DNA from: Bacteroidota bacterium
GTDB taxonomy: Bacteria; Bacteroidota; Bacteroidia; Bacteroidales; Prolixibacteraceae
NCBI GenBank assembly: GCA_030698405.1
Contig: JAUYMU010000090.1
Coordinates: 1-63,870 of the forward strand
DNA: 63,870 bases
Direction of reading: 5' to 3'
The first letter of the stretch is position 1; every line of letters begins with the position of its first letter. This document shows, piece by piece, positions 34,197 through 43,598 of this stretch. Position numbers and translations under genes: made by a program. Below the pieces are notes generated by a model. It saw only the letters and a list, made by a program, of their open reading frames with translations. It did not search any database and had not been told where the DNA came from.

Positions 34197-35183
34197 TTAT
34201 TTCAGCGTTTTACTCATGAAATTCACCATATATTCAACTGATTGATCAACCCACGGATGAAACAACCAGAACGGATGAACCTTTACATCGAACTTGTGCA
34301 CTTCAGTATAAATTCCCCATTCGTTCATCATCCCGATTAGTTCGTCTTGCCCGCTATGAAAACGGGAGAACCCACTGTTCAGGAATAATACCGGTACTGA
34401 TTTTTCGTTGGCCCAGAATATCGATGAAGCCTCTTTCCATCGGTCGGGTCGGTCGTAAAACGAACCTTCCAACCAGAAAATATCCGGAGAATCAGGCTTC
34501 CTGTTTAAATTTAGCGATGAAGGTGCCATAAAATCAACCACTCCGTCAATATCAATAATGGCATGAACGGTGCTTGAATATTGGCCATTTCCCATGGTTC
34601 CTTCCATCTTTTCAATTCCGGGAGTCATGCCAACAAGCATTGCCAATTGTCCACCGGCAGAAGTGCCTGAAATGGCAATCCGATCGGGATCGATGTTGTA
34701 CTTTTCGGCATTGGCACGCATCCAGCGAATAGCCGCTTTAATGTTGTGAACGGCAGCCGGATATTTGGCTTCGAGCGAAAGCTGGTATTCGACAGCTATG
34801 GTTACAAAACCTTTCGAAGCGATCATCTGAGCCATAGGTACCTCCATCGACTTGTCGCCTGCCCGCCAACCACCACCATGAACCAGAATCAGCGCCGGAT
34901 ATTTCCCTGGTTTTTCAGGACGGAACAAGTCAACATGCAAATCGCGTTTGCCATACGGCGTTTCGGGTAGAGTAGCATACACCAGATTTCGGCTCTCGGT
35001 AACTCCCGCGGGCAAACTATCTTTAGCCGGAATGGCATACGGATAATCCTTTTTGATCTGACGATGCACACGGGGAACATTGTATGTGGTATCTCGTGGA
35101 ATTTCCCTGATCGGGTTTTGAGCCATCGAAGGCTGCAAAGCCCAAATAAATGCAACCGCTAATACTGTTTCTTTTAATTTCAT
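34197..35183 (-). CDS. Exported alpha/beta hydrolase (carboxylesterase, CE10-like)
   Basis: Encodes 328 residues. The signal peptide ends at PSMA-Q. Oxyanion motif HGGGWRAGDKS, nucleophile Ser in ISGTSAGGQLAM, and a C-terminal KVHPFWLFHPW supplying His fit the hormone-sensitive-lipase/BD-FAE-like esterases that act on acetylated or feruloylated plant polymers. The preceding tag LHVDLFRPEKPGKYPALILVHGGGW is standard for this group. Position in the pectin operon suggests deacetylation of pectin or rhamnogalacturonan. A feruloyl esterase role on arabinan/galactan side chains is the main alternative. Confidence 0.85.
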   Translation of the reverse strand: MKLKETVLAVAFIWALQPSMAQNPIREIPRDTTYNVPRVHRQIKKDYPYAIPAKDSLPAGVTESRNLVYATLPETPYGKRDLHVDLFRPEKPGKYPALILVHGGGWRAGDKSMEVPMAQMIASKGFVTIAVEYQLSLEAKYPAAVHNIKAAIRWMRANAEKYNIDPDRIAISGTSAGGQLAMLVGMTPGIEKMEGTMGNGQYSSTVHAIIDIDGVVDFMAPSSLNLNRKPDSPDIFWLEGSFYDRPDRWKEASSIFWANEKSVPVLFLNSGFSRFHSGQDELIGMMNEWGIYTEVHKFDVKVHPFWLFHPWVDQSVEYMVNFMSKTLK

Positions 35184-35242
35184 AATAAGCTTATAAAAGA
35201 CAGAGGTTTCCCATTTTAGTGAGAAACCCTCATAAATTTGTT

Positions 35243-38200
35243 TTAATCACTCTGTTTAAGTAAAAGTAACATGTTATAATTCGTTGGTTTAGCTATTGCC
35301 ATTCCTTTTTTAACAACCAATTTTCCTTCCAACGGAAAAACACGTTCAGTCAAAGGGTCATACCAAACTCCTGAAAAAACTTTATCTGAAACATCATTTG
35401 AAAATGTGATTTTTGAATCGTTTAAGGAATAAATAAGCATCGATTTATTTTCGGAATCAGATAAGCACCAATTTTCAACTTGATTCTCCAACAAGTGATC
35501 GTTGGGGTTCATAAGCATTAAAATTTCTGACAAATACAGGTTCACAAAACTGTCAAATGTAATATGTCCAGATCTGGCTTCTTTATCGTAACTTTTCAAA
35601 ACTTGCGCCCCACCAGCCATTAGCGAAGGAATAGCACTAACATCATTATAAGCTGATACGATTGCTTTATCCGGAAAACGGTCGCGATATTCCCTTACCT
35701 GATGATACATTTTCTCTTCAACTGTAGGAAATGGAATGTCATTCTGTAGAATAAATGCATCGCCTACCATTTCGCGAAACGACCGGTTTATACCCCCTGT
35801 TGGCGCCCAAAGTTCGTCATCATCCGAAAATGATGCCTTTTCCGTTCGGTATTGCCAGTAACGGGTATAAATTACATCAATCTGACTTGCTAGTTCCTGA
35901 TCAGACAAAATGGAATCGGTCACGTTTTTAGCAGCGGCCAATATCAGACGTACATTTTTGTTATGAAGTATTTCCCACTCATGAACCGTTTCTATGAAAT
36001 AACGCTGAAAATTGAGTGGCCCTGAGTATTCGGTTCCCAGCTTAAAAAAAACATTTTTTGCATTACCAACCTCATCCAGAAGATGAAAAATGTAAGCATG
36101 ATACAATTTGCGCAATTCTGAGTTTGTTGGATCATAGAACTGATTTCCCATGTGCATCCGTGCCCATGGTTCTTTCTTAGGAGGTTCTGCAAGTCCTGTG
36201 TTATTTATATTATTGGCTGGTCTCCAAGGAAAATCTACCCAATGGGTGAGATATTCCAACAAGTTATGGGTGTTGTAAAAATTGAAGTACACAACCAACC
36301 CATTTTCATCGCATAGGTTAGCCAATTCACGGCAACGTTTAAAATACCAGGGATTATATTTGGTCAGATCATATTTACTTAGCCCGTCCCAAGCTTGCCC
36401 TTGCCCACTTCGAGCCCAGGGCATTTCATAAAAAGGTGCCCAGACATTAAGGTTTTCCCGTTTTGCAATTGTATGGTCATCCCTTCTACGGTCGTACCAA
36501 AGCCCAGGGAAACTTTCATAAAAACTGCTTCCTGAAGCAATCAAATTATGTATCAAAGCATTTAGGTCTTCAGTAAGGCCAAGGCCAACCTTACCGGGAA
36601 CAAATCCGGTAATGCTGCTACGAACTCCCGCATTTGGTGAAGTTTGTCCTTTCCACAAAGGATCACCTGTAATTCCACCCCAAACCACTTTGCCCTCTTT
36701 AACAAAACGTCCATTTACAATTTCCACAGGATGAATCTCCGGTGCTGCTTTTTCAATGTCAACCGGAATATCAGCCGCTTTAAATTCACGAACCTTATAT
36801 AAAACATCATATTGAGCGATCTCCGGAGAACGGTGCTTTTCAAGGTTTGTGCCCAAACCTAATTTCTTTTGTAATTGATTGAAATATAAAGATGAGTCGG
36901 CATTGACAACTATATTCGGGGCACAATAAGGTCCGGAAACAGCAATATCTTCCGCCATGCAATTCCATACAACCGAGTTGACAGCCGTCCAACCACCACC
37001 TTGTGCCCGCTCAAAATCGTATGTGAGCCGCAGCCCGGAGCCTTCAATTTTTACATTTTCATATAGAGTCCCTGATGACCAACTTTCGCTGGCCCCACTT
37101 GCGCCCAAAGCATTTGAAGCCGTGCAATTAAGAAATACATTGGGACCTCCGGCGCACAAACCAATGGCAAAATCATTCATACCCGAATCGGCAGTACAAT
37201 TCTGAACCAGAACCTGTTGCCCTTCAACCCAAAAACTTTGACGCCTAAAACCTGCTGCTTCAGAAACCGGTTCTTCACTCCGGCAGTTAAGAATGGAAAT
37301 CCGCTTACCATGATGCCCCACATAGACCATCGAACTAACAAAATGCCTGGCTGTAACTCCGCTAACCCAACAATCAGTTGCATCGTTTATCGCAATAGCT
37401 ATCCACGAATGTTCTTCGTCATGTTTATTATTGCGATCATAATCGCTCTTCAGTTCAAGGTTCTCAATTCCGACATGATTGATGCGTTCATCCTGAATGA
37501 TTTTCTGAACAGCACCTCCGCCATATATCGATTCCAATGAGGTTGTAATAGGTGCATCTATTGTTATTTGTTTTTGTACTGTATCAATGGATGTAATAAC
37601 CCTATCCCAAACTAAATTTTTGGAACCAACAGACCATTTTAACCCCCGACGGTCGCCAAATGTCCCTTCTTTTTTATCCATACCAATATCAGAAATCCAT
37701 TCGCGGGTGCTTGGCCGATTGATGACAATGTTATCTCCGACTGTAAAATCATCTAAATTTTGTACCGTGAGAATTTTACTTCCAGCGGGAACCATGCTGT
37801 CAGTAACTGAGACTAAATGGCTCAACTTAGACGGTATTTTCGGTTTAATTTCAATCAGGGTACGCCGGTTAATGCCAGTGGCAATTAGAATTGTCTTTTT
37901 TTCTTTGTTGCTTCCGCGAATGACAATTCCACTTTTATCCAAATTAAGATTTCCTGAAATCCGAAACTGACCTTCGGATAATTGTAATGTGCCACGAAAT
38001 CCACTGCTGTCCAAGGGCAATTTACCAATATAGTCAATAGCTGATTGCAACAGTTTAAAGTCATCCCCGCCACTTGGCTTCACAAATATTTCTGTGCCAA
38101 CCTGAGGAAGCACAACTCCTCCTTCATAACCAGCGCAGGAGAAATCGATTAAAATATTTACTTTTCTGCTCTTTTCATCCTTCACCCCTAAAGCGGTATG

Positions 38201-38266
38201 ATATCCCCAAAAGCTCAATAAGAGTATTGTTATATAATACCGGAAGTAAATATTTTTAACTGTCAT
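35243..38266 (-). CDS. Beta-helix plus TIM-barrel-like fusion, candidate new pectin-backbone enzyme
   Basis: Encodes 1007 residues. After an N-terminal signal segment, residues about 55-480 form a right-handed beta-helix (DFKLLQSAIDYIGKLP; repeats such as NCRSEEPVSEAAGF, VQNCTADSGMNDFAIG, FLNCTASNALG). Residues about 520-930 look like a (beta/alpha)8 glycosidase domain with LWYDRRRDDH, the aromatic-rich NPWYFKRCRELANLCDENGLVVYFNFYN and VFFKLGTEYSGPLNF. A small beta-domain closes the chain (SGVWYDPLTERVFPLEGK), resembling the collagen-binding-like modules behind apiosidase-type enzymes. I recall a DUF6298 label for this type but cannot confirm it. TEYSGP could hold a catalytic Glu. It is the leading enzyme of the pectin operon. 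Confidence 0.75.
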   Translation of the reverse strand: MTVKNIYFRYYITILLLSFWGYHTALGVKDEKSRKVNILIDFSCAGYEGGVVLPQVGTEIFVKPSGGDDFKLLQSAIDYIGKLPLDSSGFRGTLQLSEGQFRISGNLNLDKSGIVIRGSNKEKKTILIATGINRRTLIEIKPKIPSKLSHLVSVTDSMVPAGSKILTVQNLDDFTVGDNIVINRPSTREWISDIGMDKKEGTFGDRRGLKWSVGSKNLVWDRVITSIDTVQKQITIDAPITTSLESIYGGGAVQKIIQDERINHVGIENLELKSDYDRNNKHDEEHSWIAIAINDATDCWVSGVTARHFVSSMVYVGHHGKRISILNCRSEEPVSEAAGFRRQSFWVEGQQVLVQNCTADSGMNDFAIGLCAGGPNVFLNCTASNALGASGASESWSSGTLYENVKIEGSGLRLTYDFERAQGGGWTAVNSVVWNCMAEDIAVSGPYCAPNIVVNADSSLYFNQLQKKLGLGTNLEKHRSPEIAQYDVLYKVREFKAADIPVDIEKAAPEIHPVEIVNGRFVKEGKVVWGGITGDPLWKGQTSPNAGVRSSITGFVPGKVGLGLTEDLNALIHNLIASGSSFYESFPGLWYDRRRDDHTIAKRENLNVWAPFYEMPWARSGQGQAWDGLSKYDLTKYNPWYFKRCRELANLCDENGLVVYFNFYNTHNLLEYLTHWVDFPWRPANNINNTGLAEPPKKEPWARMHMGNQFYDPTNSELRKLYHAYIFHLLDEVGNAKNVFFKLGTEYSGPLNFQRYFIETVHEWEILHNKNVRLILAAAKNVTDSILSDQELASQIDVIYTRYWQYRTEKASFSDDDELWAPTGGINRSFREMVGDAFILQNDIPFPTVEEKMYHQVREYRDRFPDKAIVSAYNDVSAIPSLMAGGAQVLKSYDKEARSGHITFDSFVNLYLSEILMLMNPNDHLLENQVENWCLSDSENKSMLIYSLNDSKITFSNDVSDKVFSGVWYDPLTERVFPLEGKLVVKKGMAIAKPTNYNMLLLLKQSD

Positions 38267-38281
38267 ACTTTAACTGTCTTG

Positions 38282-38573
38282 CTAACTTTTTGTATTCTTG
38301 AGATTTATCGTTTGAAGTTTTCCCATCGCTTTAAAGACAAGATTGGCGACCGCTTTGGATTCTTCGGGCTGAAAATAGATATCATCTTTTTGTTCACCAG
38401 AATAAGGCGTAATCGGATATTTAGGAGTTTGGCAATTTTGGTCGAGTGAAGAATCAGCAACAGTTGAATTGCCAATTATGAACACTTTAACTGACTTTTG
38501 ATAATCTGATTTTTTGAGCACTTATGCTGGTGACAATCGACAGCACTATAATGAATGCAATAATTATTTTCAT
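38282..38573 (-). pseudogene. Broken SGNH/GDSL esterase (rhamnogalacturonan acetylesterase-like)
   Basis: A minus-strand ATG at 38573 starts a good signal peptide (MKIIIAFIIVLSIVTSISAQ) that soon stops. Shifting frame recovers SVKVFIIGNSTVADSS, the block I nucleophile region of SGNH hydrolases (GDS written GNS). Only about 25 residues later comes DDIYFQPEESKAVANLVFKAM, matching the C-terminal DxxH block with His replaced by Tyr. About 170-200 residues of the domain are missing. The frameshift, deletion and two lost catalytic residues mean it is dead. The intact gene would have removed acetyl groups from rhamnogalacturonan, fitting the locus. Confidence 0.85.
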
Positions 38574-38603
38574 TTCTTATTACATTGTCCCCTGATTTAA
38601 AAA

Positions 38604-38637
38604 TTCAGGTTCTTCCTTTTAAAAGGAAGAACCTGAA
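38604..38637. terminator. Perfect 34-bp palindrome after the SusD gene
   Basis: TTCAGGTTCTTCCTTTT is immediately followed by its exact reverse complement (17 bp, no loop). It sits 15 bases after the SusD stop (38652) and before the broken esterase. No T-run follows on the minus strand, so it may act as an mRNA 3-prime stabiliser or partial terminator that gives more susCD message than enzyme message. Confidence 0.6.
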
Positions 38638-38651
38638 CATATTGGAAGCAA

Positions 38652-40193
38652 TTAGTAATTAGGGTTTTGAATCAAATTCGGGTTGTTTGTAATTTGAATA
38701 GCCGGAATTGGATAAATACCTCGCCAGGCATCAGCCGTTGGATCTTCAACCTTTTGTTTATAGAACCAAGAAGTTGTGAAATAGGTTCCGAAACGTATCA
38801 TGTCTGACCTGCGTTTACCTTCCCAAATAAATTCGTTGGCACGCTCTTTCTCAATATTGCTCAATGTTAAGTCGGCTGAAGTCCATGCCTTACATTTACT
38901 TCTTGTGCGTATTTGATTAACAAGGTCTAATGCTGTGGGCAAGTCCTGTCCTAAGCGCACCAGTGCTTCTGCTTTCATTAACAACACATTTGAGTAACGG
39001 TCCACTACATAGTCATTGTTGGCGTTATAGCTTGAAAAGGTCGCGCCAACGGGTGAATATTTCAACACCTTGTAACCTTCATTATCAGCGATGGCCATGC
39101 GGGTAGGTTCAACCAATGTTATCAAATTGAGTTGGACACCTTTCGCGTCAACAAGCGGAGTTACTCCATCCAAATAGAATTGGGGGCCATATTCCAGAAG
39201 ATTTAAACGGGCATCACCTGCTTCATAACGTTTCAAAGCTGTATCATCGAAACAATATCCATTTGCAGGGCCGAAGCCTAATCCATATTTTTTCTGATCC
39301 AGAGCAGGTTGTGCATACAAGATATACTGGTTACCTCCCACTCCTTTTGCGGGATCAACCGAAATGGCCGAGATCACTTCTGAATTGTTCTCATTATTAG
39401 CCAGGAAACAGGCTCCCACGCTTGCTTGTAAAGTATAGGCGCCTGAATTAATTACATTATTACACATCGTAACGCAGTCGCTGTACTTCTCCGTACCTGC
39501 ATATATTTTAGCATTTAAATACACTTCAGCCAAAGCAGTATAGATAGCTTCTTTTGTAAAACGGGGATAATAAGACGCTTTAGTGACTGTTTTTACAGAA
39601 GGCAGGTCGGCGGCCGCTGCGGTAAATTCGTCAACTACAAACTTATAAACTTCAGCACGCGAATTTGTTTTAGGCAAATTGGTTGCCTCAACTTTTGCAT
39701 CAGTAAAAACAGGCACATTGCCCCACCAATCCATTGCACGATAATAACCAAAAGCCCTCAAGGCGCGAACCTCTGCAATCATGGCCTTAAAATTTTCAGC
39801 TTTAGGTGACGATTGCAAACTTGCAATAACGGCATTTGCAGCGCCAATTTCCTGAAAGATAGTAGCCCATGCCGTAACCATCCGTCCATTGTTTGAAGTA
39901 CATTTGTGAGTCATTACCTGATCGACACCTTCGTCGTACCACCCCCCACTTGCTTTACCCGGGCAGAAAAATTCATCGGTTCCGTATTCGGTGAAACGCC
40001 ACCCATCGCCACCGGCTGAATGGAAATTGCCAAAAAGGCTATATACGCCAACAACAGAAGAGAGCGCTTCGGTTTCATTCAGATAGTATGTGGTTGGCGA
40101 CAATTTTCCAAAGGTAACTTCATCAAGATCAGTGCATGAAGGAAAAAACAATCCTATACAGGATAATGCTAATAGTATTTTATATGCTTTCAT
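38652..40193 (-). CDS. SusD/RagB family lipoprotein of the pectin locus
   Basis: Encodes 513 residues from the Met before the lipoprotein signal (FFPSC, Cys20); the frame opens 12 codons earlier inside the end of the SusC gene. The sequence has LSPTTYYLNETEALSSVVGVYSLF, the central helix EVRALRAFGYYRAMDWWGNVPVFTD, and the C-terminal RANEFIWEGKRRSDMIRFGTYF, with a final PIPAIQITNNPNLIQNPNY. These are the SusD signature regions. It binds pectic oligosaccharides on the cell surface and hands them to the SusC at 40207-43503. Confidence 0.94.
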   Translation of the reverse strand: MKAYKILLALSCIGLFFPSCTDLDEVTFGKLSPTTYYLNETEALSSVVGVYSLFGNFHSAGGDGWRFTEYGTDEFFCPGKASGGWYDEGVDQVMTHKCTSNNGRMVTAWATIFQEIGAANAVIASLQSSPKAENFKAMIAEVRALRAFGYYRAMDWWGNVPVFTDAKVEATNLPKTNSRAEVYKFVVDEFTAAAADLPSVKTVTKASYYPRFTKEAIYTALAEVYLNAKIYAGTEKYSDCVTMCNNVINSGAYTLQASVGACFLANNENNSEVISAISVDPAKGVGGNQYILYAQPALDQKKYGLGFGPANGYCFDDTALKRYEAGDARLNLLEYGPQFYLDGVTPLVDAKGVQLNLITLVEPTRMAIADNEGYKVLKYSPVGATFSSYNANNDYVVDRYSNVLLMKAEALVRLGQDLPTALDLVNQIRTRSKCKAWTSADLTLSNIEKERANEFIWEGKRRSDMIRFGTYFTTSWFYKQKVEDPTADAWRGIYPIPAIQITNNPNLIQNPNY

Positions 40194-40206
40194 TTTCAAC
40201 AGTTTT

Positions 40207-43200
40207 TTAGAATGACACATTAATTCCAAGACTAAATGTTCTTGCTTTAGGATAACTCAAATAATCAACACCAAGAGGTGCAATTCCGGTACTGGATACT
40301 TCTGAGTTTACCTCGGGGTCAAGACCTGTATAGCCGGTAAGAACAAACAGGTTTTGAGCGGATACAAATGCACGTGCATTCGATAAGAATGTATTCTTTG
40401 TTTTGAAATTATAACCTAATGTCAGGTTATCCAATCGAAGAAACGATGCATCTTCAATAAACCGTGACGAGTAAACTTTTGGTTGACTACGACTTACCCC
40501 ACTTGTGACAGCTTCTTTAAAAACATTACGACCAGGCAAATTACTTAAATAGGCCTGATTGTTCCGTGTACCATTATAGATATCATTGCCAACTGTTCCA
40601 TGAAAGTTCATCGCTAACGACCAATTTTTGTAAGTAAAATTGGATCCAAAGCCGTAACTAAAATCAGGTTGAGCGCAACCAATCACTTCACTTGCACCAT
40701 TGTTGGCATATTGTTCCAAACCATTACTGTCAAAACCGGTAAAACGTTTTCCATAGAAAGTTCCTAAAGGCTGACCGGGCATAATCAACTGAGCATAAGA
40801 CCCTGACAATCCCTGGCCCTGGCAAGGAGCTGCTTGCATATTTTTGCCTACCCATTTGTCATTGGTCAGACTTAACACTTCATTGCTGTTGTGGCTAATA
40901 TTAAAATTAGCAGACCATCCGAAGTTCGCGGAACGAATAATCTCAGTATTTAATGTTAATTCGATACCGGTATTGCGAACAGAACCTACGTTGGCAATTT
41001 GTTTTGAAATGTACGATGGTGAAGGTACGTCAATAGAGAGCAACAGATCGGATGTTTTTTTATTATACCAGTCTAAGCTACCTTGAATACGGCCTTTAAT
41101 CAAACCAAGATCGACCCCGATGTCCGCTTGTGCTGTTTCTTCCCATTTCAGATCCGGATTGGCATATTGTGAAGGCATTACTATGGTAATTTTTGAACCT
41201 CCAACAATATAACCACTACTGCTTGCACTAAGTGTATTAAGCGAATTGTAGTTTCCAATCTCCTGACTTCCCGTAACACCATAACTGGCGCGGAACTTCA
41301 GGTCTGAAACCAAACTAAATTGATAAAAATTCTCTTTTGAAATACGCCATGAAAAAGCCGCAGAAGGGAAGAGGCCCCACTTGTTATCACTACCAAAGCG
41401 ACTGGAACCATCACGACGAAGAGTTGCTGTAAAAAGGTATCTGTCGTCATAGTTGTAATTTGCACGTCCGTACATTGAAATCAACTTGTTGCATTGGGCA
41501 AAGCTTGTAGGAATTTCGATAGTAGTTGCAGCTTGTATGCTGTACCATTTGAATTCATCCGAAAGAAAACCAGAAGCACTTTGACGGCCTCCTTCATCGA
41601 AGAAGTATTGGTAAGAGTAGCCAGCCATAGCATCAATCCCATGTTTACCAAATTTCTGATTATATTTCAGGATTGTTTCGAGCAACTTACTGTAATCATC
41701 TAATTTCTGCATACTTACATAGCCGTTGTAGCCATTTCCAAGCAAGTTTGTTTTTGAAATATAAGAATTACGATCGACCGAGTTGACGTTGTAACCAGCA
41801 TTGACCTGGAAAGTAAGAGGTTTGATGAAATTATAAGAAGCGCTAACATTTCCCAGGAACTTTGAGCTTTTTCTCCTATCAAGAAGTTCTGTCGTATAAG
41901 ATACGGGATTTACACGGTAAGGAGGTACATCATTATATTCTCCATTTGCATTGTAAACAGGAAAAGTTGGATTGAATACATAAGCTTCATAAAGAATACT
42001 ACTACCCATTTCGCTTCCTACAGTGTTTGATACCGGAGCCTGGTTGGTTGTTTGCTGGCCATAACTCATATTAACGTCAATTTTGAGTTTTCCATCCAAT
42101 TCGATATGTGTAAGATTAATACGGCTATTAAAGTTGTTAACATCCGAAGCTTTAATAATACCCTGCTGGTCGCTGTAACCTAACGAAACACGGTAGTTGC
42201 TTTTGTCATTACCACTTGTTAACGCCAGAAAATGGCTTGTAGATATAGCCGTTCGTTCAATACGATCCTGCCAATTAGCATTGTCGCCTTTATCATCTAA
42301 CGTAAGGGCAAGTTTATTGACAATTGCACGATATTCGTCACCACTCAAAACGTCGAGTTGCTTTGAGGCCTGTGAAATGCCAGTGTTGAAATCATAATCA
42401 ATTTGTGTTTTGTTGGCTTTGCCTCGTTTTGTCGTAATCATGATAACGCCATTTGCTCCGCGTGAACCATAGATCGCAGTTGCAGAAGCATCCTTCAAAA
42501 TATTGATTGACTCGATGTCGTTGGGGTTAAGACTTGACAATGGGTCAACAGCCTCCTGGTCGAAATAGTCAGTTGTGCTGCTCAGTTTCGTAGAGCTTAC
42601 ACCTGCTGATGTTGAAATAGGCACACCGTCGATTACATACAAGGGATCGTTTGATGCTGAAATTGATGTACCGCCACGAACACGAATCGTATTGGTGCCT
42701 CCGGGTTTTCCCGAATTTTGACTGACACTGACACCAGATATCGAACCTTTCATAATCTGTTGAGCAGTTATACCTGAGCCTACCTGGAATTGAGCACTAC
42801 TTATTGAGGAAACAGATCCAGTCAAATCGCTTTTCTTCATGGTGCCATATCCAATTGCCACAACCTCATCAATGCCAATACTTTCTTCCTCAAGAATTAC
42901 GTTAATGGTGGTTTTTCCACCAACAGCAATTTCCTGCCCCTTCATCCCAACAAACGAAAACTGTAAAGTGGCATTTTCAGGAACATTTGAAAGAGAATAA
43001 TTCCCGTTTTCATCTGTAATGTTTCCGATTGTTGTTCCTTTTACCACAACCGAAACACCGGGGAAGGAAGTTCCGGATGAATCAGTTACTTTTCCGGAAA
43101 CAGATTTTTGCTGCTGCTGATTGGCTGAAAAATTCAAATCTGCGGTTGTCAAAACAATCTGACGGTCTTTTACCACATAGCTGACATTGGTGTTTCCGAA

Positions 43201-43503
43201 AATGCCGTTGAGAATTTTTTCAACGCTTTCATTTTTAACATCAACATCCACTCTTCGTTCAACGTCAACAAGTTTTTGATTAAAGAGAAAGTAAAATCGG
43301 CTTTCGTCTTCAATCTTTCCCAGTACATCAATTACTTTAACGGCCTGCATTTTTATTGTCAGGCGCGTTTCCTGTGAGTAGGTTACTGTTGCAAATGTTT
43401 GTGCAACAAACAGAATTAAAAAAAATACACTTAAGCGCATAATTTTCCATAGTTTAAGGAGCGCCCGGTTAGGCACGGGTACCCGGATTCGTTTTTTTTT
43501 CAT
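40207..43503 (-). CDS. SusC/RagA TonB-dependent transporter with STN signalling domain
   Basis: Encodes 1098 residues. A long signal region (1-40) is followed by an STN domain at about 45-115 (VKVIDVLGKIEDESRFYFLFNQKL and DRQIVL), then the carboxypeptidase-regulatory-like domain (SVSGKVTDSSGTSFPGVSVVVKG), TonB box DEVVAIGYGTMKKSD, plug with PLYVIDGVPIS and NILKDASATAIYGSRGANG, and a barrel ending FSLGINVSF. The STN domain touches the periplasmic part of a FecR anti-sigma factor; the gene for one lies 96 bases upstream. This SusC therefore likely both imports pectin fragments and reports their presence to the sigma factor at 44901. Confidence 0.95.
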   Translation of the reverse strand: MKKKRIRVPVPNRALLKLWKIMRLSVFFLILFVAQTFATVTYSQETRLTIKMQAVKVIDVLGKIEDESRFYFLFNQKLVDVERRVDVDVKNESVEKILNGIFGNTNVSYVVKDRQIVLTTADLNFSANQQQQKSVSGKVTDSSGTSFPGVSVVVKGTTIGNITDENGNYSLSNVPENATLQFSFVGMKGQEIAVGGKTTINVILEEESIGIDEVVAIGYGTMKKSDLTGSVSSISSAQFQVGSGITAQQIMKGSISGVSVSQNSGKPGGTNTIRVRGGTSISASNDPLYVIDGVPISTSAGVSSTKLSSTTDYFDQEAVDPLSSLNPNDIESINILKDASATAIYGSRGANGVIMITTKRGKANKTQIDYDFNTGISQASKQLDVLSGDEYRAIVNKLALTLDDKGDNANWQDRIERTAISTSHFLALTSGNDKSNYRVSLGYSDQQGIIKASDVNNFNSRINLTHIELDGKLKIDVNMSYGQQTTNQAPVSNTVGSEMGSSILYEAYVFNPTFPVYNANGEYNDVPPYRVNPVSYTTELLDRRKSSKFLGNVSASYNFIKPLTFQVNAGYNVNSVDRNSYISKTNLLGNGYNGYVSMQKLDDYSKLLETILKYNQKFGKHGIDAMAGYSYQYFFDEGGRQSASGFLSDEFKWYSIQAATTIEIPTSFAQCNKLISMYGRANYNYDDRYLFTATLRRDGSSRFGSDNKWGLFPSAAFSWRISKENFYQFSLVSDLKFRASYGVTGSQEIGNYNSLNTLSASSSGYIVGGSKITIVMPSQYANPDLKWEETAQADIGVDLGLIKGRIQGSLDWYNKKTSDLLLSIDVPSPSYISKQIANVGSVRNTGIELTLNTEIIRSANFGWSANFNISHNSNEVLSLTNDKWVGKNMQAAPCQGQGLSGSYAQLIMPGQPLGTFYGKRFTGFDSNGLEQYANNGASEVIGCAQPDFSYGFGSNFTYKNWSLAMNFHGTVGNDIYNGTRNNQAYLSNLPGRNVFKEAVTSGVSRSQPKVYSSRFIEDASFLRLDNLTLGYNFKTKNTFLSNARAFVSAQNLFVLTGYTGLDPEVNSEVSSTGIAPLGVDYLSYPKARTFSLGINVSF

Positions 43504-43598
43504 ACTTTTGAATCATTAAGTGGTTAAATAATTAATAAGAGCTTGATCTACTTGATTTTGACAGGGGAGTGGTACGAACACTTTCCTGTTTTTTTTAT

